Origin: Micromonospora sp. NBC_01813
GTDB taxonomy: Bacteria > Actinomycetota > Actinomycetes > Mycobacteriales > Micromonosporaceae
DNA: 64,000 nt
Assembly (NCBI RefSeq): GCF_035917335.1
Contig: NZ_CP109067.1
Coordinates: forward strand, 6,323,001 to 6,387,000
Direction: 5' to 3'
Shown: piece by piece, positions 1 to 9,090 of the stretch
How positions within the stretch are numbered: the stretch's first letter is position 1
Layout: the number at the start of each line of letters is the position of its first letter
Position numbers and translations under genes: made by a program
Notes under the pieces: model-generated
The model's input: the letters and a program-made list of their open reading frames with translations, nothing else
Database searches by the model: none
What the model was told of the DNA's origin: nothing

Positions 1-1
1 C

Positions 2-385
2 GCCAAGCTGGCCCGCTCGGCCGGCGTCGGCATCCAGCTGCTCGGCCGGGAAGGGGCATACGCCACGCTGCGGATGCCCTCCGGTGAGATTCGCCGGGTC
101 GACGTGCGCTGCCGGGCCACCATCGGCGAGATCGGCAACGCCGACCAGTCAAACATCAACTGGGGCAAGGCGGGTCGCATGCGGTGGAAGGGCAAGCGCC
201 CGACCGTCCGTGGCGTCGCGATGAACCCGGTCGACCACCCGCACGGTGGTGGTGAGGGCAAGACCTCCGGCGGTCGCCACCCGGTGAACCCGCAGGGTAA
301 GCCGGAAGGCCGGACCCGCCGTAAGGGCCAGCCGAGCGACCGGTTGATCGTCCGCCGCCGCTACGCGACCCGCAAGCGCGGCTAG
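2..385 (+). CDS. rplB: 50S ribosomal protein L2, C-terminal part (5' end outside window)
   Basis: The reading frame is already open at the left edge and gives 127 residues that match the C-terminal half of L2. L2 is a primary 23S rRNA-binding protein next to the peptidyl-transferase centre. The conserved [12 protein letters not shown] segment, which carries the functionally important histidine, is intact, and the basic C-terminus ends in RRYATRKRG as expected. It is followed 16 bases later by rpsS, the normal S10-operon order. The true start lies upstream of the window. Confidence 0.97.
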   Translation, partial: AKLARSAGVGIQLLGREGAYATLRMPSGEIRRVDVRCRATIGEIGNADQSNINWGKAGRMRWKGKRPTVRGVAMNPVDHPHGGGEGKTSGGRHPVNPQGKPEGRTRRKGQPSDRLIVRRRYATRKRG

Positions 386-401
386 AAGGAGTCTGGGACA
401 C

Positions 402-683
402 ATGCCTCGCAGCCTTAAGAAGGGCCCGTTCGTCGACGACCACCTGATGAAGAAGGTGGAGACGCAGAACGACAAGGGCTCGAAGAACGTCATCAAGACC
501 TGGTCGCGGCGCTCGACGATCACCCCGGAAATGCTCGGGCACACGATCGCCGTGCACGACGGGCGCAAGCACGTCCCGGTGTTCGTCACCGAGTCGATGG
601 TCGGGCACAAGCTCGGCGAGTTTGCCCTGACCCGCACCTTCAAGGGTCATGAGAAGGACGACCGCAAGAGCCGTCGGCGCTGA
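402..683 (+). CDS. rpsS: 30S ribosomal protein S19
   Basis: The 93-residue product has full S19 length and begins [15 protein letters not shown], the family hallmark. S19 sits in the 30S head with S13 and contacts the A-site finger of 23S rRNA. An AAGGAG ribosome-binding site lies about 9 bases before the ATG. It lies between rplB and rplV in the S10 operon. Nothing is unusual. Confidence 0.98.
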   Translation: MPRSLKKGPFVDDHLMKKVETQNDKGSKNVIKTWSRRSTITPEMLGHTIAVHDGRKHVPVFVTESMVGHKLGEFALTRTFKGHEKDDRKSRRR

Positions 684-720
684 GTCGCGGGCACGGATAG
701 AGGATCAAGGGGTTACAGCG

Positions 721-1239
721 ATGCCAGTTAAGGGCGACGCTCCGGTGCTTCCGGGCGCGCGGGCGATTGCGCGGCACGTGCGCATCTCGCCGATGAAGGC
801 GCGCCGGGTGGTCAACCTCGTCCGCGGTCTGCCCGCGAAAGAGGCGCTCACCGTCCTGCAGTTCGCGCCGCAGGCGGCTAGTGAGCAGGTGTACAAGGTC
901 CTGGCCAGCGCCATTGCCAACGCCGAGAACAACGAGCAGCTTGACCCCGACGCGCTGCTGGTCAGCGAGGCGTGCGTGGACGAGGGCCCGACGCTGAAGC
1001 GGTTCCGGCCGCGGGCGCAAGGCCGGGCGTACCGGATTCGCAAGCGGACCTGCCACATCACCATCGCGGTGGAGGCCGTCGCCCCGGCGACGCCGTCGCG
1101 GCGGGCGGGCAAGGCTCAGCCGGCGAAGGCTGCCAAGAAGGCCCAGCCGGCCGCGGCCGAGCAGGAGACCACGGCGCAGAGCACGTCGGAGAACGAGCCA
1201 GCCGGCGGCAAGCAGAGCAGCACGGAGGGTGCCGAGTAA
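721..1239 (+). CDS. rplV: 50S ribosomal protein L22 with Ala/Lys-rich C-terminal extension
   Basis: L22 binds all domains of 23S rRNA and lines the exit tunnel with L4. I place the start at the ATG at 721 (MPVKGDAPV), preceded by an AAGGGG-like site; an in-frame ATG at 649 would overlap rpsS and has no such site. Residues 1 to about 122 form the standard L22 domain ([16 protein letters not shown] is clear). About 50 residues follow, first Lys/Ala-rich and then Gln/Glu/Ser-rich, probably disordered. Such tails are common in actinobacterial L22. The stop shares one base with the rpsC start (TAATG). Confidence 0.96.
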   Translation: MPVKGDAPVLPGARAIARHVRISPMKARRVVNLVRGLPAKEALTVLQFAPQAASEQVYKVLASAIANAENNEQLDPDALLVSEACVDEGPTLKRFRPRAQGRAYRIRKRTCHITIAVEAVAPATPSRRAGKAQPAKAAKKAQPAAAEQETTAQSTSENEPAGGKQSSTEGAE

Positions 1240-2105
1240 TGGGTCAGAAAGTTCACCCGCACGGGTTCCGGCTCGGCATCTCGACCGACTGGAAGTCGCG
1301 CTGGTACGCGGACAAGCTTTACAAGGACTACATCGCCGAGGATGTCAAGATCCGTCGGATGATGTCCAAGGGCCTCGAGCGGGCCGGCATCTCCAAGGTG
1401 GAGATCGAGCGCACCCGGGACCGGGTACGCGTCGACATCCACACCGCCCGTCCGGGCATCGTGATCGGCCGCAAGGGTGCCGAGGCGGACCGGATCCGTG
1501 GCAACCTGGAGAAGCTCACCGGCAAGCAGGTGCAGCTCAACATCCTCGAGGTGAAGAGCCCCGAGTCGGACGCGCAGCTGGTTGCCCAGGGCGTGGCCGA
1601 GCAGCTCGCCAGCCGGGTCAGCTTCCGGCGGGCGATGCGCAAGGCCATGCAGTCGGCGATGAAGAACCCGATCGTCAAGGGCATCCGGGTGCAGGTCTCC
1701 GGCCGCCTCGGCGGCGCGGAGATGAGCCGTACCGAGTTCTACCGCGAGGGTCGGGTCCCACTGCACACGCTGCGGGCCAACATCGAGTACGGCTTCTTCG
1801 AGGCCCGTACGACGTTCGGCCGTATCGGCGTCAAGGTGTGGATCTACAAGGGTGACGCGGTTCCGGGGCGGGAAGCTCCGGCCGAGGCGCCGAGCCGGCC
1901 CCGTCGCGAGCGGCCCGAACGGCCGCGCCGTGGCCGTTCCGGATCGAGCGGGACGACCGCCGGTGGGACCGAGGCCGGCCGGGCGGCCGCTGCCGAGATC
2001 TCCGGTGGCCCGTCGACCACGACCAGCAGTGCCGCGCCGGCTGATGCCGCGCCGGCCACTCCGGCCGCTTCGGCCGGAGCGGACAGCTCAGCGCAGGAGG
2101 GCTGA
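1239..2105 (+). CDS. rpsC: 30S ribosomal protein S3 with extended C-terminus
   Basis: This 288-residue S3 begins [13 protein letters not shown] and contains the KH domain with IGRKG as its GxxG loop (about residues 68-72). S3 forms part of the mRNA entry tunnel with S4 and S5. The core ends near residue 215. The rest is an Arg/Pro-rich stretch and then an Ala/Thr/Ser-rich tail, longer than in most bacteria. The start overlaps the rplV stop by one base, so translational coupling is likely. Confidence 0.97.
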   Translation: MGQKVHPHGFRLGISTDWKSRWYADKLYKDYIAEDVKIRRMMSKGLERAGISKVEIERTRDRVRVDIHTARPGIVIGRKGAEADRIRGNLEKLTGKQVQLNILEVKSPESDAQLVAQGVAEQLASRVSFRRAMRKAMQSAMKNPIVKGIRVQVSGRLGGAEMSRTEFYREGRVPLHTLRANIEYGFFEARTTFGRIGVKVWIYKGDAVPGREAPAEAPSRPRRERPERPRRGRSGSSGTTAGGTEAGRAAAAEISGGPSTTTSSAAPADAAPATPAASAGADSSAQEG

Positions 2106-2108
2106 CAG

Positions 2109-2534
2109 ATGCTGATCCCGCGCAAGCCTCCGAAGGGCTTCCGCAAGCCGCATCACCCGAGCCGTACTGGTGCCGCCAAGGGCGGCACCCGGGTGGTGTT
2201 CGGCGAGTTCGGTATCCAGGCGCTCGAACCGGCGTACCTGACCAACCGCCAGATCGAGGCGGCTCGTATCGCCATGACCCGCCACATCAAGCGTGGTGGA
2301 AAGGTCTGGATCACGGTGTTCCCGGACCAGGCGCTGACGAAGAAGCCGGCGGAGACCCGGATGGGCTCCGGTAAGGGCTCGCCCGAGTGGTGGGTCGCCA
2401 ACATCAAGCCGGGACGGGTGCTCTTCGAGATGTCCTTCCCGAACGAGCAGATCGCACGTGAAGCGATGCGTCGTGCGATCCACAAGCTCCCGATGAAGTG
2501 CCGCATTGTGACGCGCGAAGTGGGTGAAAGCTGA
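2109..2534 (+). CDS. rplP: 50S ribosomal protein L16
   Basis: The 141-residue product has full L16 length and begins [18 protein letters not shown]16 binds 23S rRNA near the A site and helps organise the tRNA-binding region. The family segments [22 protein letters not shown] and PGRVLFEM are all visible. It starts 3 bases after rpsC, with an AGGAGGG-type site inside the rpsC end, and its TGA overlaps the rpmC ATG (TGATG). Confidence 0.98.
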   Translation: MLIPRKPPKGFRKPHHPSRTGAAKGGTRVVFGEFGIQALEPAYLTNRQIEAARIAMTRHIKRGGKVWITVFPDQALTKKPAETRMGSGKGSPEWWVANIKPGRVLFEMSFPNEQIAREAMRRAIHKLPMKCRIVTREVGES

Positions 2535-2770
2535 TGGCAGCGGGCGTTCCGGCCGCCGAGCTGCGTGAACTCTCCGAAGAGGAGCTGGTCACGAAGCTGC
2601 GGGAGGCCAAGGCGGAGCTGTTCAACCTCCGCGTGCAGGCCGCGACCGGTCAGCTGGACAACAACCGTCGGCTGCAGGTCATCCGTCGGGAGATTGCCCG
2701 GATCTACACGATCATGCGTGAGCGTGAGTTGGGACTCTCCGCCGCGCCGACTGAGGTGGCTGCATCATGA
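2534..2770 (+). CDS. rpmC: 50S ribosomal protein L29
   Basis: This 78-residue L29 has the typical two-helix pattern ([24 protein letters not shown], then a second helix ending near [11 protein letters not shown]). L29 lies at the tunnel exit beside L23 and helps dock trigger factor and SRP. The start overlaps rplP by one base and the stop overlaps the rpsQ start (ATGA), giving a tightly coupled rplP-rpmC-rpsQ run. Confidence 0.97.
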   Translation: MAAGVPAAELRELSEEELVTKLREAKAELFNLRVQAATGQLDNNRRLQVIRREIARIYTIMRERELGLSAAPTEVAAS

Positions 2771-3057
2771 GTGAGAACACTGCCCCCGAGCAGGACACGA
2801 CCGAGGCTCGGGCCCGCCGCAAGGTTCGCGAGGGGCTCGTGGTCAGCGACAAGATGGAAAAGACCGTCGTCGTCGAGGTCGAGGACCGGGTCAAGCACCG
2901 GCTGTACGGCAAGGTTCTGCGCCGTACCCGCAAGCTGAAGGCGCACGACGAGCAGAACTCGTGCGGGATCGGCGACCGGGTGATGCTGATGGAGACCCGG
3001 CCGTTGTCCGCTACCAAGCGGTGGCGCGTCGTGGAGATCCTCGAAAAGGCGAAGTAG
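2767..3057 (+). CDS. rpsQ: 30S ribosomal protein S17
   Basis: The 96-residue product has the S17 OB-fold signature ([17 protein letters not shown] and the C-terminal [28 protein letters not shown]). S17 is a primary 16S rRNA-binding protein. About 16 N-terminal residues are Glu/Thr/Ala-rich, a short extension over E. coli S17. It is the last gene of the S10 operon; a hairpin and then rplN follow. Confidence 0.97.
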   Translation: MSENTAPEQDTTEARARRKVREGLVVSDKMEKTVVVEVEDRVKHRLYGKVLRRTRKLKAHDEQNSCGIGDRVMLMETRPLSATKRWRVVEILEKAK

Positions 3058-3062
3058 CCGAC

Positions 3063-3100
3063 CGGCCCGCATGCCGCCCTCGGGCGGCGTGCTCGGGCCG
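3063..3100 (+). terminator. Hairpin at the S10/spc operon junction
   Basis: An inner inverted repeat pairs 3069-3079 with 3082-3092 (10 Watson-Crick pairs and one T-G). An outer six-base arm pairs CGGCCC (3063-3068) with GGGCCG (3095-3100). No T-run follows, so it may attenuate or mark RNA processing rather than stop transcription fully. Its place between rpsQ and rplN matches the usual S10/spc boundary. Confidence 0.6.
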
Positions 3101-3111
3101 ATCGGGTCCGG

Positions 3112-3141
3112 TTGACAGCCCGCGCGTAGCGCGGACCAGGT
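3112..3141 (+). promoter_or_regulatory. Possible spc-operon promoter upstream of rplN
   Basis: A perfect TTGACA lies at 3112-3117. The best-placed -10 candidates 18-19 bases downstream (CCAGGT or CAGGTT, about 3136-3142) are poor matches to TAnnnT. A six-base hairpin (3120-3125 with 3129-3134) falls in the spacer. The -35 is convincing, the -10 is not, so this is tentative. It would give the spc genes their own transcript. Confidence 0.35.
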
Positions 3142-3190
3142 TCTTCCAAGCTCCGGGTGACCGGAGGACTGGCAGACATAGGAGATAGAC

Positions 3191-3559
3191 GTGATCCAGC
3201 AGGAGTCGCGACTTCGAGTCGCCGACAACACGGGTGCCCGGGAGATCCTGTGCATCCGCGTGCTCGGCGGCTCCGGTCGGCGCTACGCAGGCATCGGTGA
3301 CGTTATCGTCGGGACGGTCAAGGACGCGATCCCCGGCGCTGGCGTGAAGAAGGGCGACGTGGTCAAGGCCGTCGTCGTCCGGACCGCGAAGGAGAAGCGG
3401 CGGCCTGACGGGTCGTACATCCGCTTCGACGAGAACGCTGCCGTCATCATCAAGGACGGTGGAGACCCGCGCGGTACCCGCATCTTCGGCCCAGTCGGCC
3501 GTGAGCTGCGGGACAAGCGGTTCATGAAGATCATTTCTTTGGCGCCGGAGGTGCTGTAG
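3191..3559 (+). CDS. rplN: 50S ribosomal protein L14
   Basis: The 122-residue product has exact L14 length, reads [27 protein letters not shown], and keeps the late signature [11 protein letters not shown]14 binds 23S rRNA and forms bridge B8 with L19 and 16S rRNA. The start is GTG, preceded by an AGGAGA-like site. It is the first gene of the spc operon, separated from rpsQ by 133 bases that hold a hairpin and a TTGACA box. Confidence 0.98.
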   Translation: MIQQESRLRVADNTGAREILCIRVLGGSGRRYAGIGDVIVGTVKDAIPGAGVKKGDVVKAVVVRTAKEKRRPDGSYIRFDENAAVIIKDGGDPRGTRIFGPVGRELRDKRFMKIISLAPEVL

Positions 3560-3562
3560 ACC

Positions 3563-3877
3563 GTGAAGGTCAAGAAGGGCGACACGGTCGTCGTCATCGC
3601 CGGTAAGGACAAGGGTGCCAAGGGCAAGGTCATCGCGGCCTACCCCCGGCAGGACAAGGTCCTCGTCGAAGGCGTGAACCGGATCAAGAAGCACACCCGC
3701 ATCCAGACCACCCAGCGTGGCGGCAAGACCGGCGGCATCGTCACTCAGGAAGCCCCGATCGCTGTCTCGAACGTGCAGGTCCTCGACTCCGACGGCAAGC
3801 CGACCCGCGTCGGTTACCGGTTCGACGACAGTGGCCAGAAGGTCCGGATCGCACGTAGCAACGGTAAGGACCTGTGA
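3563..3877 (+). CDS. rplX: 50S ribosomal protein L24
   Basis: The 104-residue product starts at GTG with the KOW motif ([20 protein letters not shown]), as in L24, an early assembly initiator near the tunnel exit. It begins three bases after rplN, and its TGA overlaps the rplE ATG (TGATG). Confidence 0.97.
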   Translation: MKVKKGDTVVVIAGKDKGAKGKVIAAYPRQDKVLVEGVNRIKKHTRIQTTQRGGKTGGIVTQEAPIAVSNVQVLDSDGKPTRVGYRFDDSGQKVRIARSNGKDL

Positions 3878-4446
3878 TGACCACCGCTACCCAGACCAGG
3901 CCGGCACCGCGCCTCAAGCAGCGGTACCGCGAGGAGATCATCGCGCAGCTGCGCGAGCAGTTCCAGTACGGCAACCCGATGCAGGTGCCCGGGCTTGTCA
4001 AGATCGTGGTGAACATGGGTGTCGGTGAGGCAGCCCGGGACGCCAAGCTGATCGACGGCGCGGTGCGGGACCTGACCACGATCACCGGCCAGAAGCCGCT
4101 GGTACGTCGGGCAACCAAGTCGATCGCGCAGTTCAAGCTCCGCGAGGGGATGCCGATCGGCGCGAAGGTCACCCTGCGCGGCGACCGGATGTGGGAGTTC
4201 CTGGACCGGCTGCTGTCCATCGCGCTGCCCCGGATCCGCGACTTCCGTGGCCTGGACGGGCGCAAGCTCGACGGCAACGGCAACTACACGTTCGGACTCA
4301 CCGAGCAGTCGGTGTTCCACGAGATCGACCAGGACCGGATCGACCGTACCCGGGGCATGGACATCACCCTCGTGACCACCGCCAAGACTGACGACGAGGG
4401 CCGGGCGCTGCTCAAGCTCCTGGGCTTCCCGTTCAAGGAGAACTGA
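3877..4446 (+). CDS. rplE: 50S ribosomal protein L5
   Basis: The 189-residue L5 ([43 protein letters not shown]) binds 5S rRNA in the central protuberance. I take the ATG at 3877, which overlaps the rplX stop; a GTG directly before it at 3874 is also possible and would add one residue. The gene for type-Z S14 follows three bases downstream. Confidence 0.97.
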   Translation: MTTATQTRPAPRLKQRYREEIIAQLREQFQYGNPMQVPGLVKIVVNMGVGEAARDAKLIDGAVRDLTTITGQKPLVRRATKSIAQFKLREGMPIGAKVTLRGDRMWEFLDRLLSIALPRIRDFRGLDGRKLDGNGNYTFGLTEQSVFHEIDQDRIDRTRGMDITLVTTAKTDDEGRALLKLLGFPFKEN

Positions 4447-4449
4447 GCT

Positions 4450-4635
4450 ATGGCCAAGAAGGCGCTGATCATCAAGGCTGCCGCGAAGCCGAAGTTCTCG
4501 GTTCGCGCGTACACCCGTTGCCAGCGGTGCGGGCGTCCGAAGGCGGTGTACCGCAAGTTCGGCCTCTGCCGGGTCTGCATCCGGGAGATGGCGCACCGCG
4601 GTGAGCTGCCCGGTGTGTCCAAGGCTTCCTGGTAA
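4450..4635 (+). CDS. rpsZ: 30S ribosomal protein S14, zinc-binding (type Z)
   Basis: This 61-residue S14 is the short zinc form: two CxxC pairs (CQRCGR and CRVCIR) are spaced as in the zinc ribbon. S14 assembles late into the 30S head. The short C+ form is the housekeeping paralogue in actinobacteria, where a longer zinc-free copy is usually encoded elsewhere under Zur control. No second copy is in this window. Confidence 0.97.
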   Translation: MAKKALIIKAAAKPKFSVRAYTRCQRCGRPKAVYRKFGLCRVCIREMAHRGELPGVSKASW

Positions 4636-4712
4636 CCCACCTTGACAGGTCTTCGCCGTAGGCCCGGCGGTAATGCCGCTGGGAACCCCGGCGAGAAAGG
4701 TTGACGAGACCC

Positions 4713-5120
4713 ATGACGATGACCGACCCGATCGCAGACATGCTTACCCGTCTGCGCAACGCCAACCAGGCGTACCACGACCGGGTGACGATGCCGTACT
4801 CGAAGATCAAGGCGAACATCGCCGAGGTCCTCAAGGCCGAGGGCTACATCTCGACCTGGCAGGTCGAGGAGCCCGCGGAGGGTGCCGTTGGCCGCAGCCT
4901 CGTGGTTGATTTGAAGTTCGGCCAGAACCGGGAGCGCAGCCTCGCCGGGATCAAGCGCGTGTCCAAGCCGGGTCTGCGGGTGTACGCCAAGTCGGATGAG
5001 CTGCCGCGCGTGCTCGGTGGCCTGGGCGTGGCGATCATTTCGACGTCCCAGGGACTGCTCACCGACCGGCAGGCCCGTAAGCGGAGCGTTGGCGGGGAAG
5101 TCCTCGCCTTCGTCTGGTAA
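4713..5120 (+). CDS. rpsH: 30S ribosomal protein S8
   Basis: S8 is a primary 16S rRNA central-domain binder. The product ([18 protein letters not shown] to GGEVLAFVW, 135 residues) has the expected length. I prefer the ATG at 4713: the GAAAGG at 4694-4699 sits 13 bases upstream, while a TTG at 4701 would lie against it. The ATG at 4719 is also possible. The 77-base gap to rpsZ shows no strong structure. Confidence 0.95.
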   Translation: MTMTDPIADMLTRLRNANQAYHDRVTMPYSKIKANIAEVLKAEGYISTWQVEEPAEGAVGRSLVVDLKFGQNRERSLAGIKRVSKPGLRVYAKSDELPRVLGGLGVAIISTSQGLLTDRQARKRSVGGEVLAFVW

Positions 5121-5137
5121 TCGGGAGACTGGTAACA

Positions 5138-5680
5138 ATGTCGCGTATTGGACGTAAGTCGATCCCGGTTCCATCCGGCGTCGATATCAAGATCGACGGC
5201 CAGACCGTCACGGTGAAGGGGCCCAAGGGCGAGCTCGCCCACGTGCTGCCCGAGCTGATCACGGTCGACCGCAGCGAGGACGGCCAGCTGCAGATCGCGC
5301 GCGCCAACGACGAGCGCCGGGCCAAGGAGCTACACGGCCTGAGCCGCACGCTGGTGGCGAACATGATCATCGGGGTGACCGACGGCTACCGCAAGACCCT
5401 GGAGATCGCCGGTACGGGTTACCGGGTCACCGCCAAGGGCAAGGACCTGGAGTTCGCGCTCGGGTTCTCGCACCCGGTGGTGGTGCCGGCACCGGAGGGA
5501 ATCACCTTCACCGTGGAGCGGCCGACGCTGTTCCACATCGCCGGGATCAACAAGTGGCAGGTCGGCGAGGTAGCCGCCAACATCCGGAAGATCCGTCCGC
5601 CGGAGCCGTACAAGGGCAAGGGCGTGAAGTACCAGGGCGAGGTCATCCGCCGCAAGGCTGGAAAGGCCGGTAAGAAGTGA
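5138..5680 (+). CDS. rplF: 50S ribosomal protein L6
   Basis: The 180-residue L6 ([20 protein letters not shown]-terminal signature [26 protein letters not shown]) has normal length. L6 binds 23S rRNA near the sarcin-ricin loop and the factor-binding site. Its stop codon lies inside the first copy of a 40-bp direct repeat (5677-5716), so the repeat begins within the last bases of the gene. Confidence 0.98.
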   Translation: MSRIGRKSIPVPSGVDIKIDGQTVTVKGPKGELAHVLPELITVDRSEDGQLQIARANDERRAKELHGLSRTLVANMIIGVTDGYRKTLEIAGTGYRVTAKGKDLEFALGFSHPVVVPAPEGITFTVERPTLFHIAGINKWQVGEVAANIRKIRPPEPYKGKGVKYQGEVIRRKAGKAGKK

Positions 5681-5770
5681 GTGCGAGGAGCGAGCTTGCG
5701 AGCCCCGCAGTCACGAACAGTGTGAGTGCGGTGAGTGCGAGGAGCGAGCTTGCGAGCCCCGCAGTCACGA
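5677..5770 (+). repeat. Two identical 40-bp direct repeats in the rplF-rplR gap
   Basis: The copies at 5677-5716 and 5731-5770 are identical over 40 bases, and an extra partial copy of the first nine bases is at 5722-5730. Each is an imperfect palindrome: GTGA pairs with TCAC, TGCG with CGCA and GG with CC, with mismatches between. Copy 1 starts at the rplF stop and copy 2 ends 16 bases before the rplR GTG. I associate this AGCGAGCTTGCGAGCCCCG-type sequence with gene ends in Micromonosporaceae genomes; that is memory, not a search result. Confidence 0.85.
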
Positions 5771-5786
5771 TCGGAGGGAAAGCACA

Positions 5787-6182
5787 GTGAGCGCTACGTT
5801 GCTGAAGCGTCGGGCAGGCGGCAGCGTCTCCGCCCGGCGTGCGATCGGGCGGGCGCGCCGGCACTTCCGGGTCCGCAAGAACGTCAGCGGGACCGCGCAG
5901 CGGCCGCGCCTGGTGGTCACCCGCTCCCTGAAGCACATGGTCGCCCAGGTCATCGACGACACCAAGGGTCACACCCTGGCGTCGGCCTCGACGATGGACG
6001 CCTCGCTACGGGGCACCGACGGTGCCAAGAGCGAGCTGGCCGGCAAGGTGGGCACGCTGCTCGCCGAGCGGGCCAAGGCGGCAGGAATCTCCAAGGTCGT
6101 GTTCGACCGTGGGGGCAACCGGTACGCGGGGCGAATCGCCGCGCTGGCCGACGCCGCCCGCGAAGCCGGACTCGAGTTCTAA
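5787..6182 (+). CDS. rplR: 50S ribosomal protein L18
   Basis: The 131-residue L18 ([46 protein letters not shown]) binds 5S rRNA with L5. The start is GTG, preceded by GGAGGGAAAG just after the second repeat copy. The 106-base gap before it is filled by the direct repeats. Confidence 0.97.
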   Translation: MSATLLKRRAGGSVSARRAIGRARRHFRVRKNVSGTAQRPRLVVTRSLKHMVAQVIDDTKGHTLASASTMDASLRGTDGAKSELAGKVGTLLAERAKAAGISKVVFDRGGNRYAGRIAALADAAREAGLEF

Positions 6183-6255
6183 CGGTCGTCTGAATGCTTG
6201 TACAGACGACTCAGATCGAAGAAATCCCCGTCACGAGTAGGAAGGAAGGCTGCTG

Positions 6256-6870
6256 ATGCCAGGTCAACAGCGTCGTGGCGGCGGGTCCGGTGGCAGCGAA
6301 GGTGGTCGCCGCGACAACCGCCGTGAGGGCGGTCGCGGCAACGCGCCCGTCGAGAAGACCCCACACCTGGAGCGGGTCGTCGCGATCAACCGGGTCGCCA
6401 AGGTCGTCAAGGGCGGTCGGCGGTTCAGCTTCACCGCTCTGGTGATCGTTGGCGACGGCGACGGCACGGTCGGCGTGGGTTACGGCAAGGCCAAGGAGGT
6501 GCCCGCGGCGATCGCCAAGGGTGTCGAGGAGGCCAAGAAGCACTTCTTCAAGGTGCCCAGGATCGCCGCGTCGATCCCGCACCCGGTGCAGGGCGAGGAC
6601 GCCGCTGGCGTGGTCCTGCTGAAGCCGGCCAGCGCCGGTACGGGTGTCATCGCGGGCGGTCCGGTGCGTGCCGTGCTGGAGTGCGCGGGCATCCACGACG
6701 TGCTCTCGAAGAGCCTCGGCTCGTCGAACCCGATCAACATCGTGCACGCCACGGTTGCCGCGCTCAAGGCTCTGGAGTCGCCGGAGGCGGTGGCTGCCCG
6801 GCGTGGTCTGCCAGTCGAGGACGTGGCCCCGGCCGCGATGCTCGCGTCCCGCGCGAGCGCAGGGGCGTGA
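6256..6870 (+). CDS. rpsE: 30S ribosomal protein S5
   Basis: S5 helps shape the decoding site and mRNA entry. The 204-residue product has a Gly/Arg-rich N-terminus of about 30 residues, the double-stranded RNA-binding domain ([20 protein letters not shown]) and the signature [21 protein letters not shown]. An AGGAAGG site precedes the ATG. The 73-base gap after rplR shows nothing notable. Confidence 0.97.
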   Translation: MPGQQRRGGGSGGSEGGRRDNRREGGRGNAPVEKTPHLERVVAINRVAKVVKGGRRFSFTALVIVGDGDGTVGVGYGKAKEVPAAIAKGVEEAKKHFFKVPRIAASIPHPVQGEDAAGVVLLKPASAGTGVIAGGPVRAVLECAGIHDVLSKSLGSSNPINIVHATVAALKALESPEAVAARRGLPVEDVAPAAMLASRASAGA

Positions 6871-6898
6871 CAGCGACTATGAACGGAGGGCGGCTGCG

Positions 6899-7081
6899 AT
6901 GGCACGTCTGAAGGTGACCCAGGTCCGGTCCGGGATCGGGACCAAGCACAACCAGCGCGAGTCGCTGCGTTCGCTCGGTCTGAAGCGGATCAACGACGTG
7001 GTGGTCAAGGAGGACCGGCCCGAGATTCGGGGCATGATCTTCACCGTGAACCACCTCGTGAAGGTCGAGGAGGTCGAGTAA
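6899..7081 (+). CDS. rpmD: 50S ribosomal protein L30
   Basis: This small gene encodes 60 residues ([42 protein letters not shown]), an L30 that binds 23S rRNA in the 50S subunit. A CGGAGGGCGG site lies upstream of the ATG. Its stop overlaps the first base of rplO (TAATG). Confidence 0.97.
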   Translation: MARLKVTQVRSGIGTKHNQRESLRSLGLKRINDVVVKEDRPEIRGMIFTVNHLVKVEEVE

Positions 7082-7524
7082 TGACGATCAAGGTCCATCA
7101 CCTCCGGCCGGCGCCCGGATCCAAGACCGCGAAGACCCGAGTGGGTCGCGGTGAGGGTTCCAAGGGCAAGACGGCTGGTCGGGGTACCAAGGGCTCCAAG
7201 GCCCGGAAGAACGTCCCGGCGGCGTTCGAGGGTGGGCAGATGCCCATCCACATGCGCCTGCCGAAGGTCAAGGGCTTCAAGAACCGCTTCAAGGTCGTCT
7301 TCCAGGTGGTCAACCTGGACCGGCTGGCTGAACTCTTCCCGAACGGTGGGGAGGTCGGCCCGGAGCAGTTGGTGCAGGCCGGTGCGGTCCGTAAGGGCCA
7401 GCCGGTGAAGGTGCTCGGCAGTGGCGAGCTCAGCGGGGTGACCCTCCAGGTGTCGGCGCACGCGTTCAGCGGCGCGGCCAAGGAGAAGATCACCGCTGCT
7501 GGTGGCTCCGCCACCGAGCTCTGA
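7081..7524 (+). CDS. rplO: 50S ribosomal protein L15
   Basis: The 147-residue L15 has the Gly-rich N-terminus ([25 protein letters not shown]) and the C-terminal [28 protein letters not shown] signature. It is a late 50S assembly protein. It overlaps rpmD by one base. A hairpin at 7538-7580 follows, before the secY-adk-map group. Confidence 0.97.
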   Translation: MTIKVHHLRPAPGSKTAKTRVGRGEGSKGKTAGRGTKGSKARKNVPAAFEGGQMPIHMRLPKVKGFKNRFKVVFQVVNLDRLAELFPNGGEVGPEQLVQAGAVRKGQPVKVLGSGELSGVTLQVSAHAFSGAAKEKITAAGGSATEL

Positions 7525-7537
7525 ACAACCAGCATGA

Positions 7538-7580
7538 CCGTGGCGCTCGCTCAGTTGTCCGAGACTGACGGGCGCCACGG
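7538..7580 (+). terminator. Stem-loop after rplO
   Basis: CCGTGGCGC (7538-7546) pairs with GCGCCACGG (7572-7580), and inside it TCAGT (7551-7555) pairs with ACTGA (7564-7568). No T-run follows. It probably reduces readthrough from rplO into secY. Confidence 0.55.
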
Positions 7581-7582
7581 CC

Positions 7583-7611
7583 TACTGGGTAGGGCCGCAC
7601 CCCGTTAATAT
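7583..7611 (+). promoter_or_regulatory. Possible promoter for secY-adk-map
   Basis: A good -10 hexamer TAATAT is at 7606-7611. The hexamer 17 bases upstream, TACTGG (7583-7588), is a weak -35. It lies just past the rplO stem-loop and about 150 bases before the secY start, so secY may have a long leader. The -10 is seen; promoter activity is inferred. Confidence 0.35.
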
Positions 7612-7758
7612 CGGGACCGGTGTATGTTCTTGGGCACGCCTGCCTAGACCGTCGCCGGACTGTTAGAGTCCGATGCCAGCCATGGATATCGGGCGCACCG
7701 CACCCACCCCGACCCGCCAGGACATCCGGCGGCCGCCTCGCGCAGCAGGAGGAAGAAG

Positions 7759-9090
7759 TTGCTCTCCGCCTTTCTCAGTGCGTTTCGCACGCCTGACCTG
7801 CGCAAGAAGCTGCTGTTCACGGTCTTCATCGTCGCGATCTACCGGCTGGGCGCCACGCTGCCCAGCCCCGGTGTGTCGTACGGGAACGTGCAGCAGTGCA
7901 TCGACACCCTGGAGAACAGCGACACCAGCGGGGTCTTCACCCTGCTGAACCTCTTCTCCGGGGGCGCGCTGCTGTCGCTGTCGGTCTTCGCGCTGGGCAT
8001 CATGCCCTACATCACCGCGTCGATCATCCTGCAGCTGCTCACCGTCGTGATCCCGCGACTGGAGCAGCTCCGCAAGGAGGGGCAGTCCGGTCAGGCGAAG
8101 ATCACCCAGTACACCCGGTACCTGACGCTGGGCCTCGGTGTGCTGCAGGCTTCGGCCTTCGTCGCGCTGGCCCGCTCCGGCCAGCTGTTCAACAACATGT
8201 GCGACCAGTTCCCGATCATCCCCGACGGGACCGGCCTGCCGATGTGGCTGACGCTCAGCGTGCTGGTCATCACCATGACCGCCGGTACGGGCGTGGTCAT
8301 GTGGCTCGGTGAGCTGATCACCGACAGGGGCGTCGGCAACGGCATGTCCGTGCTGATCTTCACCTCGATCGCGGCGCGGCTGCCCAGCGAGGGCTGGGCC
8401 ATCAAGAACACCCACGGCTGGGGCATGTTCGCCCTGGTGCTGGTGCTGGTCCTGGTGGTCATCACCGCGGTCGTCTTCATCGAGCAGGCGCAGCGCCGCA
8501 TCCCGGTGCAGTACGCGAAGCGGATGATCGGCCGGCGGATGTACGGCGGTACCTCCACCTACATCCCGCTGAAGGTCAACCAGGCCGGTGTCATCCCGGT
8601 GATCTTCGCCTCCTCGGTGCTCTACCTGCCGCAGCTGGGTCTGCAGTTCTTCGACCCGAACGACCCTGGCCAGGTCCAGGCGTGGATCCAGAACAACCTG
8701 GCGAACCCGACCAGCCCGATCTACATCATCACGTACTTCTTTATGATCATCTTCTTCACGTACTTCTACGTGTCGATCACGTTCAACCCGACCGAGGTCG
8801 CGGAGAACATGAAGAAGTACGGCGGCTTCGTGCCGGGTATCCGGCCGGGCCGTCCCACCGCCGAGTACCTCGACTTCATCCTCAGCCGGATCACCCTGCC
8901 GGGCGCGCTCTACCTGGGTCTCATCTCGGTCCTGCCGAACTTCTTCTTCATCTGGCTGGACAGCGACCAGTACGTGAACTTCCCGTTTGGTGGCACCGCC
9001 GTGCTCATCATGGTCGGTGTCGGTCTGGAAACCGTGAAGCAGATCGAGAGCCAACTCATGCAGCGCAACTACGAAGGGTTCCTCCGGTAG
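7759..9090 (+). CDS. secY: Preprotein translocase subunit SecY
   Basis: SecY forms the protein-conducting channel of the plasma membrane with SecE and SecG. The 443-residue product has about ten membrane segments, the cytosolic signature ITDRGVGNGMSVLIF and the C-terminal loop with GIRPGRPTAEYL. The start is TTG (LLSAFLSAFRTPDLRKK), the usual actinobacterial N-terminus, with AGGAGGAAG upstream. adk begins immediately after its stop, so the two are co-expressed. Confidence 0.97.
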   Translation: MLSAFLSAFRTPDLRKKLLFTVFIVAIYRLGATLPSPGVSYGNVQQCIDTLENSDTSGVFTLLNLFSGGALLSLSVFALGIMPYITASIILQLLTVVIPRLEQLRKEGQSGQAKITQYTRYLTLGLGVLQASAFVALARSGQLFNNMCDQFPIIPDGTGLPMWLTLSVLVITMTAGTGVVMWLGELITDRGVGNGMSVLIFTSIAARLPSEGWAIKNTHGWGMFALVLVLVLVVITAVVFIEQAQRRIPVQYAKRMIGRRMYGGTSTYIPLKVNQAGVIPVIFASSVLYLPQLGLQFFDPNDPGQVQAWIQNNLANPTSPIYIITYFFMIIFFTYFYVSITFNPTEVAENMKKYGGFVPGIRPGRPTAEYLDFILSRITLPGALYLGLISVLPNFFFIWLDSDQYVNFPFGGTAVLIMVGVGLETVKQIESQLMQRNYEGFLR

